A stretch of 5,462 nucleotides of DNA from assembly GCA_018826025.1 (NCBI GenBank), contig JAHKAK010000098.1, positions 1 to 5,462 on the forward strand, written 5' to 3'. The DNA comes from Patescibacteria group bacterium (GTDB lineage Bacteria > Patescibacteriota > Minisyncoccia > Portnoybacterales > GWB1-42-6). A program made the translations under genes and the position numbers. Below the pieces are notes generated by a model. The model did no database searches and was not told where the DNA came from. It worked only from the letters and a program-made list of their open reading frames with translations. Of this stretch, positions 1-5,462 are shown piece by piece (the stretch's first letter is position 1; every line of letters begins with the position of its first letter).

Positions 1-1725
1 CTCCCGCCTTCGCCTCTCCTTCGCGTAAAGCTCCGGACGAGCAACGCAAGGCTACGGCGGGCAAGCAAAACTCACCCTTTGACTTCCCTCGATAAACCTC
101 GGGATAAACCGCTCAGAGTAAAAAGTAGAAAGTTGGCTGACAAGCTGTTAGAGTTTAAGGAACAAGCGTTTTTTAGCAAATATTTGGCTACAATCAAGCA
201 AGACGCGCCGATAAAGTTTAAATTGGCCGAAGCCTTGACGCGCGATTTCGACAAAGAGAAAGTTGTTAAAATTTTTAAGGATTTGGGATTTTATTCGCTG
301 GTTAATCGCTTGCCCGAGTTTGATGAGAAGGGGCGGATGAAAAAAACGGAAGCAACGGTATCGGTCGGCGCGAAAAAAACGGCCGTGCCGCGTGGCGATT
401 TGCCAGCTGGCAAATCGCTCTACGTGGCGGCCCTGCCGTTGGGGTTGGAACCCAGCGCCGCGGAAAAAATTGAGCTGGCGCGGACGCAAGGCGTGCTGTC
501 GGAAAAAATTTATCAATTGGAAAAAGATTTGGCGCCGATAATTGCTCAAATGGAAAAAAATGGCATTAGGCTGGATGTCGCGCATTTAAAAAAATTAAGC
601 GGGCAAGTTGGCGAAGAGTTGACGGGGCTGGAAAAAAAGATTATTCAACTGGCGGGCGTGGAATTTAACGTTAATTCGCCTCAACAGCTGGCGCAAATTT
701 TATTTGAGAAGCTTAACTTGCAGGTTAAGGGTCTGAAAAAAACACCGGGTAAAGTTGTTTCTACCGCCGCGCCAGAACTTATAAAACTAAAGGGCCAGCA
801 TGCCATTATTGATTTAATTTTGCGCCAGCGGGAATTGGCTAAACTAAAAAATACCTATATTGACGCTCTGCCATTGCTCGTTGGCGCGGATGGCCGTCTG
901 CATACAAGCTATGACGCGCTGGGCACCACCACGGGGAGATTATCTTCCAAAAATCCTAATTTGCAGAATATTCCCATTCGCACGCCTCTGGGCAATGAAA
1001 TTCGCCAGGCGTTCGTGGCCGAAGCGGGCCATAAACTTTTATCAGCCGATTATTCTCAAATTGAGCTGCGGGTGGTGGCGCACCTGGCCGGCGACAAAGA
1101 AATGATCAGGATTTTTAAAGAAGGAAGGGATATTCATACTGCCACGGCCGCGGAAATTTTAGGCGTTAAAGAAAGCGAGGTTAATAAAGACAGCCGGCGC
1201 CTGGCCAAAGTTTTAAATTTTGGCGTGATTTATGGTATGAGTTTGCACGGATTTGCCCAAGCCGCCGGAGTGGATTTGGCGACAGCCAAAACTTTTATCA
1301 AAAAATATTTTGTGGAATTTTCCGGCGTGGCTAAATATATTGAGAAGACAAAAAAAAACGCCTCGCGCGATGGATTTGTGCAAACGCTTTTTGGCCGGAA
1401 GCGCTTTATTCCGGAAATTAACTCTTCGGCTTGGAATTTGCGCCAAGCAGCCGAGCGCATGGCGATAAATATGCCTGTTCAAGGGACGGCCGCCGACCTA
1501 CTGAAGATGGCAATGGTGGAGGTTAATTTAAAATTGAAAAATGAAAAAGTAAAAATGTTATTACAGGTGCATGACGAATTGGTGTTTGAGGTTTTGGAAA
1601 GCGAAGCGCAAAAAATCGCGAAAATAGCTAAAGGCGTCATGGAAAATATTTATCAATTAGCTGTGCCGCTGAAGGTGGATGTTGAAAGGGGAGATAATTG
1701 GGGAAAGATGAAACTCTGTGAATAA
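1..1725 (+). CDS. polA: DNA polymerase I, 5'-truncated by window edge; 3'-5' exonuclease domain missing
   Basis: This is a family A DNA polymerase acting in Okazaki fragment processing and gap repair. The frame is open from base 1, so the TTG at 79 is not taken as the start; residues below are counted from it for convenience. Residues 12-50 (RVKSRKLADKLLEFKEQAFFSK region) match the end of the 5'-nuclease/H3TH region. After SLVNRLPE (73-80) only about 60 residues precede the polymerase thumb (SEKIYQLEKDLAPIIAQMEKNGIRLD, 141-166). A full 3'-5' exonuclease domain is about 190 residues, and no exonuclease acidic motif is seen. The polymerase domain is complete: TTTGRLSSKNPNLQNIPIRT, motif A DYSQIELR (Asp324), the O-helix RRLAKVLNFGVIYG (Arg373, Lys377, Phe381, Tyr385) and motif C QVHDELVFEV (Asp499, Glu500). 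The enzyme should be polymerase-competent but non-proofreading. A kinase gene follows after 61 nt. The identity is very secure; whether the 5'-nuclease part is intact upstream cannot be seen. Confidence 0.95.
   Translation, partial: LPPSPLLRVKLRTSNARLRRASKTHPLTSLDKPRDKPLRVKSRKLADKLLEFKEQAFFSKYLATIKQDAPIKFKLAEALTRDFDKEKVVKIFKDLGFYSLVNRLPEFDEKGRMKKTEATVSVGAKKTAVPRGDLPAGKSLYVAALPLGLEPSAAEKIELARTQGVLSEKIYQLEKDLAPIIAQMEKNGIRLDVAHLKKLSGQVGEELTGLEKKIIQLAGVEFNVNSPQQLAQILFEKLNLQVKGLKKTPGKVVSTAAPELIKLKGQHAIIDLILRQRELAKLKNTYIDALPLLVGADGRLHTSYDALGTTTGRLSSKNPNLQNIPIRTPLGNEIRQAFVAEAGHKLLSADYSQIELRVVAHLAGDKEMIRIFKEGRDIHTATAAEILGVKESEVNKDSRRLAKVLNFGVIYGMSLHGFAQAAGVDLATAKTFIKKYFVEFSGVAKYIEKTKKNASRDGFVQTLFGRKRFIPEINSSAWNLRQAAERMAINMPVQGTAADLLKMAMVEVNLKLKNEKVKMLLQVHDELVFEVLESEAQKIAKIAKGVMENIYQLAVPLKVDVERGDNWGKMKLCE
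3..61. repeat. Imperfect inverted repeat, GC-rich, translated within polA
   Basis: Nested complementary arms are visible: cccgcc (3-8) with ggcggg (56-61), cctt-c-gcgt (18-26, one bulged c) with acgcaagg (44-51), and gctc (30-33) with gagc (39-42) around a five-base loop. The reading frame passes through without a stop and encodes an Arg/Ser/Ala-rich peptide unlike PolA. Its composition is more GC-rich than the flanking gene. It resembles the short dispersed 'ctacggcgggc'-type repeats I associate with Parcubacteria-like genomes, but other copies cannot be checked from this window. It could be a transposable palindromic element or the end of a larger repeat lying to the left. Confidence 0.5.
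88..109 (+). repeat. Tandem direct repeat CTCGATAAAC / CTCGGGATAAAC in polA
   Basis: Two adjacent copies (88-97 and 98-109) differ by a two-base insertion. Together they encode LDKPRDKP just before the recognisable RVKSRKLADKLLE segment of PolA. Ordinary PolA proteins have a single short 'LDKL'-like connection here, so the second copy looks like an in-frame expansion at the edge of the repeat block that begins at base 1. Confidence 0.5.
386..429. repeat. Palindromic element inside polA, 24-bp perfect core
   Basis: Bases 395-418 form a perfect palindrome whose left half is gcgatttgccag, with its centre between 406 and 407. Outside it, with g394 and t419-t421 unpaired, ccgcgt (388-393) pairs with acgtgg (422-427) with one G-T wobble. 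g387-c428 and the t386-g429 wobble extend this further. As RNA or single-stranded DNA it could fold into a long hairpin or cruciform. It is translated in frame as GDLPAGKS (residues 106-113) in the short linker that replaces the exonuclease domain. It may be an inserted palindromic repeat comparable in kind to the Rickettsia palindromic elements found inside genes. That comparison is by analogy, not sequence. Confidence 0.75.
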
Positions 1726-1786
1726 AGAGGATTGTTTTTTGAGGAAAATCAGAGTAAACTTAAGTTAAATTTTAATCAAATCGCTT

Positions 1787-3490
1787 ATGCCTTTTGAAAA
1801 ACCCAAAGGCTCCTATACTCTTTCTTTTGAGGCCGCCCAGCTGAAGAAAAAAAAACGGCTTTCGCCCGACGATTATAAAAAGCAACAAAAAATGGTGGAG
1901 GCGCTGTATGAAACTTCAGGCTATTTGGCCGTGGGCACGGATATTAAAGTTATTTTATCTCGTATTGCCAAAACTCTCTTAAAAGCTTTAGGGGCAAAAT
2001 ACGTTAATTTCTGGGATTTTACTCCTAATAAAGAGGCGCTCTTTATTAGCGCGGCCGCTGGCATGCAAAAACAGTATATTGCCCATTCCAGAAAAAGTCC
2101 GATTCGCGTTGGCACGATGTTTATTGGCCGGGCCGTGGCCACCGGCCAGCCCTGGGCTTCCAGCGACGTTACCAAAGATCCCAACATAAAAAGCAATTGG
2201 CTGACGCCGATTAAAAAACAAAATTATCACGGTCTTTTATGTTTGCCGATGATGGGCAAAAAAGGAGCGGTGGGCGGAATGTGCGTTTATTATAAAGATA
2301 TCCATCAATTCAATTATTTTGAAATGGCGCTGGCCACCATTGCGACCAATCAGGCGGCAACCGCCGTGGCTAACGCCGATCTTTTCCACGATTTATTAGG
2401 CGAGCGCAACAAAACTTTGGCGACAATTCAAAGCCTTAAGGACGGATTAATTATGTATGATCTGGACGAAAGAGTGGTGGTTTTCAATCCCCGCGCCCAG
2501 GAACTTTTATGGCTAAAGGAGGGAGAGGTGTTGGGTAAAAAAATTAATGAGCCATTAAGCCGAAAAAGTGTTTATTTACAAAATCTTTTTAATATCAGGA
2601 ATTTAGTTCAAAGCGATTTTGAAACTAAAGAATACACAACTGAAGGGCCGCAAAAAGTGATTTTGGAAATTACCTATGTGCCGGTTCGCTCGCAATACCG
2701 CAAAATCGGCGCCATGCAAATTCTGCGCGACATCACCAGAGACAAAGAAGTGGAATTACTCAAGGCAAAATTTTTAGCCGTTGCTTCTCACCAGTTAAGA
2801 ACGCCTCTTTCAGCGATTAAGTGGGCGCTTGATACTCTACGGCGAAGCACCTTGACGGCCGAGCAGAAGCAGATAGTAGACAGAACTTTTAATTCTAATG
2901 AGAATTTAATCGCTTTAGTCCGTGATTTGCTGGATGTTTCTAGGATTGAAGAAGGGAGATTAGGATACAAGTTTAAGCAAGGCGATTTGAGTCGGTTAGT
3001 TAGCAAAATTTATGAAGATGTAAAAATTCAAGCCAGCGCCCGTCAAATAGACATAATTTATGAGAAGCCGGAGAATCCCTTGCCACCGGCGGTTTTTGAC
3101 GCCGGTAAAATAGATATAGCCATCAGGAATGTCGTGGATAACGCGATTAAATATGTTTTGCCCGGGGGCTCTATAAAAATCAACTTGCGGCCCAGCCTGA
3201 ATAATAAAATTTTGACTTTAAGCGTTAAAGATAATGGCATTGGTATTCCCGAGAATGATCAAAAATTTATTTTTGTTAAGTTTTTTAGGGCGCTTAATGC
3301 CTTAAAACACAATACTGAAGGATCGGGGCTGGGACTGTATATCGCTAAGAAAATAGCGGAAAAGCACAACGCTGATTTATTTTTTGAATCAGTGGAAAAC
3401 CAAGGTTCGGAATTTGTTTTTCAATTTCCGCTGGAGGCGGAGCGGATGCCAAAAATAGCGATAGCCGATGAAGAATTTAAAAATGCTTGA
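1787..3490 (+). CDS. Soluble sensor histidine kinase, GAF-PAS-HisKA-HATPase_c
   Basis: This is a sensor kinase that autophosphorylates a histidine and passes the phosphate to a response regulator. Residues 45-198 look like a GAF domain (SGYLAVGTDIKVILSRI to TNQAATAVANA). Residues 210-318 form a PAS domain ending in QILRDITRDKE. A HisKA H-box SHQLRTPLSAIKW follows (His335), then a catalytic ATPase with the N-box NVVDNAIKY (448-456), G1 DNGIGIP (482-488) and G2 GSGLGLYIAKKI (512-523). No transmembrane segment is seen, so it should sense a cytosolic ligand or state; the ligand is unknown. ATG 1787 is forced, because an in-frame TAA lies at 1766 and no usual start codon lies between. There is no Shine-Dalgarno sequence. 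It follows polA by 61 nt and may be co-transcribed with it. No receiver or output domain is attached, so it needs a separate regulator; the protein at 4415-4789 is one candidate. All catalytic boxes are intact. Confidence 0.95.
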   Translation: MPFEKPKGSYTLSFEAAQLKKKKRLSPDDYKKQQKMVEALYETSGYLAVGTDIKVILSRIAKTLLKALGAKYVNFWDFTPNKEALFISAAAGMQKQYIAHSRKSPIRVGTMFIGRAVATGQPWASSDVTKDPNIKSNWLTPIKKQNYHGLLCLPMMGKKGAVGGMCVYYKDIHQFNYFEMALATIATNQAATAVANADLFHDLLGERNKTLATIQSLKDGLIMYDLDERVVVFNPRAQELLWLKEGEVLGKKINEPLSRKSVYLQNLFNIRNLVQSDFETKEYTTEGPQKVILEITYVPVRSQYRKIGAMQILRDITRDKEVELLKAKFLAVASHQLRTPLSAIKWALDTLRRSTLTAEQKQIVDRTFNSNENLIALVRDLLDVSRIEEGRLGYKFKQGDLSRLVSKIYEDVKIQASARQIDIIYEKPENPLPPAVFDAGKIDIAIRNVVDNAIKYVLPGGSIKINLRPSLNNKILTLSVKDNGIGIPENDQKFIFVKFFRALNALKHNTEGSGLGLYIAKKIAEKHNADLFFESVENQGSEFVFQFPLEAERMPKIAIADEEFKNA

Positions 3491-3514
3491 CCGCTAAAAG
3501 CGGGCAAGCATTTT
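3480..3514 (+). terminator. Intrinsic terminator hairpin overlapping the kinase stop codon, probably bidirectional
   Basis: Outer arms aaaatgcttg (3480-3489) and caagcatttt (3505-3514) are perfectly complementary. An inner stem ccgc (3491-3494)/gcgg (3500-3503) closes a taaaa loop, separated from the outer stem by one A/G mismatch (3490/3504). The + strand ends in TTTT and the - strand reads into TTTTT. The hairpin therefore could end both the kinase transcript and any read-through from the convergent gene at 3654-4211. The left arm includes the last kinase codons and the first two bases of its TGA stop. Confidence 0.7.
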
Positions 3515-3557
3515 AATCGGATTTCCTATTCTTTGCTAACGTGGAAGACGGGCGCTG

Positions 3558-3594
3558 AATAAATAAAGGGTATTAAACCCAAAGCTCAGCTTTG
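3558..3594 (-). terminator. Possible terminator for the convergent membrane-protein gene
   Basis: Read on the minus strand, a GCTTTG-type hairpin (arms 3580-3585 and 3589-3594, three-base loop) abuts a second hairpin, gggt/accc (3568-3571 and 3577-3580). The second is followed by TTTATTTATT (3567 to 3558). The stems are short and the T run is interrupted, so this is only suggestive. It lies 60-96 nt after the stop codon of the gene at 3654-4211. Confidence 0.3.
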
Positions 3595-3618
3595 CCAAAA
3601 TAAAAAACACTACGGATG

Positions 3619-3629
3619 CCGCGCCGCGG
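3619..3629. other. Small GC hairpin in convergent intergenic region
   Basis: ccgc (3619-3622) and gcgg (3626-3629) enclose a three-base loop in otherwise AT-rich DNA. On the + strand it precedes T-rich sequence (3633-3646), so it might back up termination of read-through from the kinase gene. Nothing else coding is seen between 3491 and 3653. Confidence 0.25.
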
Positions 3630-3653
3630 AAATTTTGTTCTTTTTTATGGAAT

Positions 3654-4211
3654 TTACTGGTTGTTTTCTTTGTCAAAAACGGTTTTCTGATCTTGGCCGT
3701 AAACACCCTCTTTTTCCAGAATTTTTTTGCGGAGAAGAGCTGTGATATAACCCAGTCCCAAACCAAGCATCAGAAGCAAGAAGAATGGAACCATAGCCAT
3801 GGCGTAATCAGTCGAGGAGGCCATCGTGCCGGCAAAGCCGCCAAAAACATAGGCGAAATAACCGGCAAAAGCGAAAAAGTAGGCTGGCGCCAGTTCAAAC
3901 CAATCAGTCAATTCCAGCATTACAATAAGGAAGGCCACGATAAAAACGGTTGCCGCCAAAGCATAGCTTCCCAGCATTGGAGTTAAAGCGCCGGAAACAA
4001 AGATAGTCAAGAAACCGAAAATAGCGCCGCCGGCCAAGGCGAAGATTTCTTTGTGGAGCCGTGATGGCTTCGCCCCGGCGATAAAATAAAGCGGCCAGCT
4101 GATAAAAGGCACCCAGAGCGAGCTGATTTTTAAATAGGGGGCGACCCATATATAGAGAGCGGCGAAAGCGGCCACCATCAGGGAAACCGGAATAAATTTT
4201 TTGAATGTCAT
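3654..4211 (-). CDS. DUF1097-like integral membrane protein, 185 aa
   Basis: This is a small, very hydrophobic inner-membrane protein with about six predicted helices near residues 6-24, 29-45, 55-75, 82-100, 106-127 and 138-160. A charged cytosolic-looking tail follows (RKKILEKEGVYGQDQKTVFDKENNQ region). The pattern of an N-terminal helix with a Trp-Val pair, then a SSLWVPFISWPLYFIAGAK-like segment and a later EL..W..L.PA.FF.F.GYFA segment recalls the DUF1097 family (E. coli YcdZ). That assignment is from memory of the family's look, without an alignment. The biochemical function of DUF1097 is unknown; a transporter-like role is only a guess. The gene is convergent with the kinase and divergent from the response regulator, with its own promoter and almost no 5' leader. 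ATG 4211 is placed directly behind that promoter, and there is no Shine-Dalgarno sequence. Confidence 0.85.
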   Translation of the reverse strand: MTFKKFIPVSLMVAAFAALYIWVAPYLKISSLWVPFISWPLYFIAGAKPSRLHKEIFALAGGAIFGFLTIFVSGALTPMLGSYALAATVFIVAFLIVMLELTDWFELAPAYFFAFAGYFAYVFGGFAGTMASSTDYAMAMVPFFLLLMLGLGLGYITALLRKKILEKEGVYGQDQKTVFDKENNQ

Positions 4212-4223
4212 TTTAATTTTGTT

Positions 4224-4252
4224 AGAATAATAAATTTAATGGAGTCTGTTAA
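4224..4252 (-). promoter_or_regulatory. Promoter of the DUF1097-like gene
   Basis: On the minus strand, TTAACA (4252-4247, five of six bases of the -35 consensus) lies 17 bp before TATTCT (4229-4224, four of six of the -10 consensus). The expected start is near 4217, about six bases before the ATG at 4211. The transcript would be almost leaderless, which agrees with the absence of a ribosome binding site. Confidence 0.5.
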
Positions 4253-4343
4253 TGATTTTTCGACCTTTAGTGGATTATAACAGAAAACAATGGGGAGTTG
4301 AAGGAAATTATACACAAGCCAGATGGCGGCTTTTTTCTTGTTA

Positions 4344-4352
4344 TGATATAAT
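4344..4352 (+). promoter_or_regulatory. Extended -10 promoter of the response regulator gene
   Basis: The sequence tga-TATAAT contains a perfect -10 hexamer (4347-4352) with the TGn extension (4344-4346). No -35-like hexamer is found at 16-18 bp spacing, as is common for extended -10 promoters. Transcription should begin near 4359, giving a leader of about 56 nt before the ATG at 4415. Confidence 0.65.
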
Positions 4353-4359
4353 AGAATCA

Positions 4360-4381
4360 GAATCGCCATTAAGCGCGATTC
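4360..4381 (+). other. 5'-terminal leader hairpin of the response regulator mRNA
   Basis: gaatcgc (4360-4366) and gcgattc (4375-4381) form a perfect 7-bp stem with an eight-base loop. It begins at almost the predicted transcription start. By analogy with known 5' stem-loops it could protect the mRNA from 5'-dependent decay; a regulator-binding site is another possibility, since the arms form an inverted repeat. The remaining leader (4382-4414) is unstructured A-rich sequence with only a weak AAGAAG-like ribosome site ending 9 nt before the ATG. Confidence 0.45.
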
Positions 4382-4414
4382 CCGAATAATAACAATAATA
4401 AGAAGAACAATATT

Positions 4415-4789
4415 ATGGAAAAGATTTTAATTGTTGAAGACGATAAATTTTTAAAGGATTTACTTATTAAACAATTGGAGGATAGCGGCTATGCCGTTAT
4501 CCATGTTATGGATGGCGAAGAGGGGCTTAAGAAGGTCAAAGAGGAAAAGCCGGATCTGATCTTGCTGGATTTAGTTTTGCCCGGGATTGGCGGGTTTGAA
4601 TTTTTAGAAGAGGTTAAAAAAGATTCATCGGAAAATAAAAACATCCCCGTGCTTATTTTAAGCAATCTGGGGCAGGAAGACGACATCAAAAAGGGGATAA
4701 GTTTGGGCGCCGAGGATTTTTTGATCAAAGCGCATTATGTTATTCCCGAGATTGTTGCCAAAATAAAAGAAACACTAGCTAAAAAATGA
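4415..4789 (+). CDS. Single-domain response regulator (receiver domain, CheY-like)
   Basis: This is a 124-residue protein consisting of one receiver domain and nothing else. It carries the acidic pocket EDD (8-10), the phospho-acceptor Asp52 in LILLDLVLPGIGG, the switch Ser83 (LILSN), and Lys105 in LIKA. All residues needed for phosphotransfer are present. There is no DNA-binding or enzymatic output domain, so it must act by binding a partner or as a relay intermediate. The cognate kinase is not adjacent. The soluble kinase at 1787-3490 is the nearest candidate, an inference from proximity only. The gene has its own extended -10 promoter and a terminator, so it is probably monocistronic. ATG 4415 gives the normal receiver N-terminus (MEKILIVEDD); the AAGAAG site at 4400-4405 is weak. 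Confidence 0.95.
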   Translation: MEKILIVEDDKFLKDLLIKQLEDSGYAVIHVMDGEEGLKKVKEEKPDLILLDLVLPGIGGFEFLEEVKKDSSENKNIPVLILSNLGQEDDIKKGISLGAEDFLIKAHYVIPEIVAKIKETLAKK

Positions 4790-4821
4790 AAGGGATCATG
4801 GGATTTTTAATCTACCGTTAC

Positions 4822-4842
4822 GGCCTTAACCCAGGCCTTTTT
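4822..4842 (+). terminator. Intrinsic terminator after the response regulator
   Basis: ggcct (4822-4826) and aggcc (4833-4837) form a GC-rich stem with a taaccc loop, followed directly by TTTTT and, after one C, TTT. It starts 32 nt after the stop codon. An outer pairing of atgaaag (4786-4792, spanning the stop codon) with ctttcat (4843-4849) could close a larger structure around it. Confidence 0.75.
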
Positions 4843-4898
4843 CTTTCATCCGTAAATTTTTTTGAGAGCAAATAGTATTAGTCTAAAAAGTTAGGCAG

Positions 4899-5462
4899 AT
4901 GAGATGTAGAATCAAAAAATCTTTACCAATAATTTTGCTCATAATCTTATTGAGTCTGGGCGGCTATTTTGTCAGCCAAAAAAACGGCGGAGTAATTGAT
5001 ATTTCCAGTGGCTCCTCCAGCAGGGAAAATGATGAAGCGTTATCAGACAACAACCAGAATTTGCCCAAAAGTCCGATTAGCGGCCTAGCTTGCGTCAACG
5101 CTAATCGCCGGCCCATGGCCGTGATACTGGCCGGGGATGGCGTGGCGCGTCCCCTGTCGGGAATTAGCGGGGCGGATTTGGTTTTTAATATGCCGGTGAT
5201 AACAAACAGTATGACGCGCTTTATGGCGGTTTATGTTTGCAATTCGCCCAAGGAGATTGGTTCGGTGCGTTCTTCTCGCGATGACTTTATTCCTTTGGCG
5301 CGTTCTCTGGACGCGATTTTTGCCCATTGGGGCGGCTCGCATTTTGCGTTGGACGAATTGGCCAAGGGCGTGGTGGATAATATTGATGCTTTAAGCAATC
5401 CTTACAGCGCTTTTTTCCGCAAGTCAGGCATTGCCTCGCCTCATAACGGCTTTACCTCCGGC
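4899..5462 (+). CDS. DUF3048 (YerB-like) domain protein, membrane-anchored, 3'-truncated by window edge
   Basis: The first 188 residues are present and the frame is open to the last base. After a positively charged start (MRCRIKK), residues 9-25 form one hydrophobic segment, read as an uncleaved signal anchor; no lipoprotein Cys motif follows it. A Ser/Asn-rich spacer (about 27-60) leads to the conserved block. That block contains RPMAV (71-75), SGISGADLVFNMPV (87-100), TRFMAVY (106-112), GSVRSSRDDF (121-130), HWGGS (143-147) and PHNGFT (181-186). This succession is the hallmark of DUF3048, the family of B. subtilis lipoprotein YerB. The domain should lie outside the membrane; its function is unknown. 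ATG 4899 is the first start codon after an in-frame TAA at 4884. AGG at 4893-4895 is a weak ribosome site unusually close to it. No convincing promoter was found in 4843-4898. Confidence 0.9.
   Translation, partial: MRCRIKKSLPIILLIILLSLGGYFVSQKNGGVIDISSGSSSRENDEALSDNNQNLPKSPISGLACVNANRRPMAVILAGDGVARPLSGISGADLVFNMPVITNSMTRFMAVYVCNSPKEIGSVRSSRDDFIPLARSLDAIFAHWGGSHFALDELAKGVVDNIDALSNPYSAFFRKSGIASPHNGFTSG

Noticed and set aside
79..81. TTG as the start codon of a Klenow-like polymerase
   Set aside because: The frame is open to base 1, and the residues after it include the end of the 5'-nuclease region. The gene most likely begins left of the window. No ribosome binding site precedes the TTG.
148..585. 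Minus-strand open frame of 145 codons opposite polA
   Set aside because: It is antisense to a well-conserved domain, its product is rich in Arg, Phe and Gln with no recognisable motif, and it has no promoter or ribosome site.
1213..1482. Minus-strand open frames opposite the polymerase domain
   Set aside because: They lie opposite the O-helix region of polA, whose protein sequence fully explains the conservation.
1757..1766. Ten-base palindrome aacttaagtt between polA and the kinase gene
   Set aside because: It is short and AT-rich, and its arms do not extend. It could be an operator, but nothing else supports that. A weak TTGAGG at 1739-1744 has no convincing -10 at normal spacing.
3693..3986. 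Plus-strand open frame of 97 codons opposite the membrane protein
   Set aside because: The product is a low-complexity, His/Gln-rich mixture, while the minus strand encodes a coherent six-helix protein with its own promoter.
4316..4336. Terminator-like aagcc-N7-ggctt followed by T6
   Set aside because: It lies upstream of the predicted start of the response regulator transcript, and no plus-strand transcript is known to enter it. The stem is only 5 bp. It may be chance.
4385..4414. AAT/AAC/AAG microsatellite-like run before the response regulator
   Set aside because: It is ordinary A-rich leader sequence with no regular period, and probably just keeps the start region unstructured.
5085..5342. 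Minus-strand open frame of 85 codons at the right end
   Set aside because: It is antisense to the clear DUF3048 motifs (GSVRSSRDDF, HWGGS) and has an Arg/His-rich shadow composition.

Overview
The window reads as a bacterial chromosomal segment, most likely from a candidate-phyla-radiation (Patescibacteria/Parcubacteria-like) genome. This is an inference from gene style. The coding DNA is A-tract rich, Shine-Dalgarno sites are weak or absent, and there is a cytosolic GAF-PAS histidine kinase and a stand-alone receiver protein with an 'LSNLGQ...LGAEDFLIKA' C-terminal half. A membrane-anchored DUF3048 protein and short palindromic repeats inside a coding region fit the same picture. No rRNA, tRNA, CRISPR array, insertion sequence or phage gene is visible.

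Layout. Positions 1-1725 (+) are the 3' part of polA, and the frame is open to the left edge. It encodes the end of the 5'-nuclease region, a strikingly short linker where a 3'-5' exonuclease domain would normally sit, and a complete family A polymerase domain. Two repeat-like segments are translated in frame: a compound repeat at 1-118 and a strong palindrome at 386-429. Positions 1787-3490 (+) encode a soluble GAF-PAS-HisKA-HATPase histidine kinase whose last codons form one arm of a terminator hairpin (3480-3514). Positions 3515-3653 are a convergent intergenic stretch with several small hairpins. Positions 3654-4211 (-) encode a six-helix membrane protein resembling DUF1097. Positions 4212-4414 are a divergent promoter region: a near-leaderless promoter serves the membrane protein, and an extended -10 promoter with a 5'-terminal hairpin serves the next gene. 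Positions 4415-4789 (+) encode a single-domain response regulator with an intrinsic terminator after it. Positions 4899-5462 (+) are the N-terminal part of a DUF3048 protein that runs off the right edge.

How they may work together. The histidine kinase and the single-domain response regulator are plausible phosphorelay partners, since each lacks the other half and they lie about 0.9 kb apart. The convergent gene and two terminators separate them, so they are not co-transcribed. Neither has an evident output domain, so signalling would have to go through protein-protein contacts or another regulator. PolA is a housekeeping enzyme with no evident link to the rest. The most unusual feature is that polA has lost its proofreading domain and carries palindromic or repeat DNA in frame at both inter-domain junctions. 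No clearly new multi-gene system is visible.
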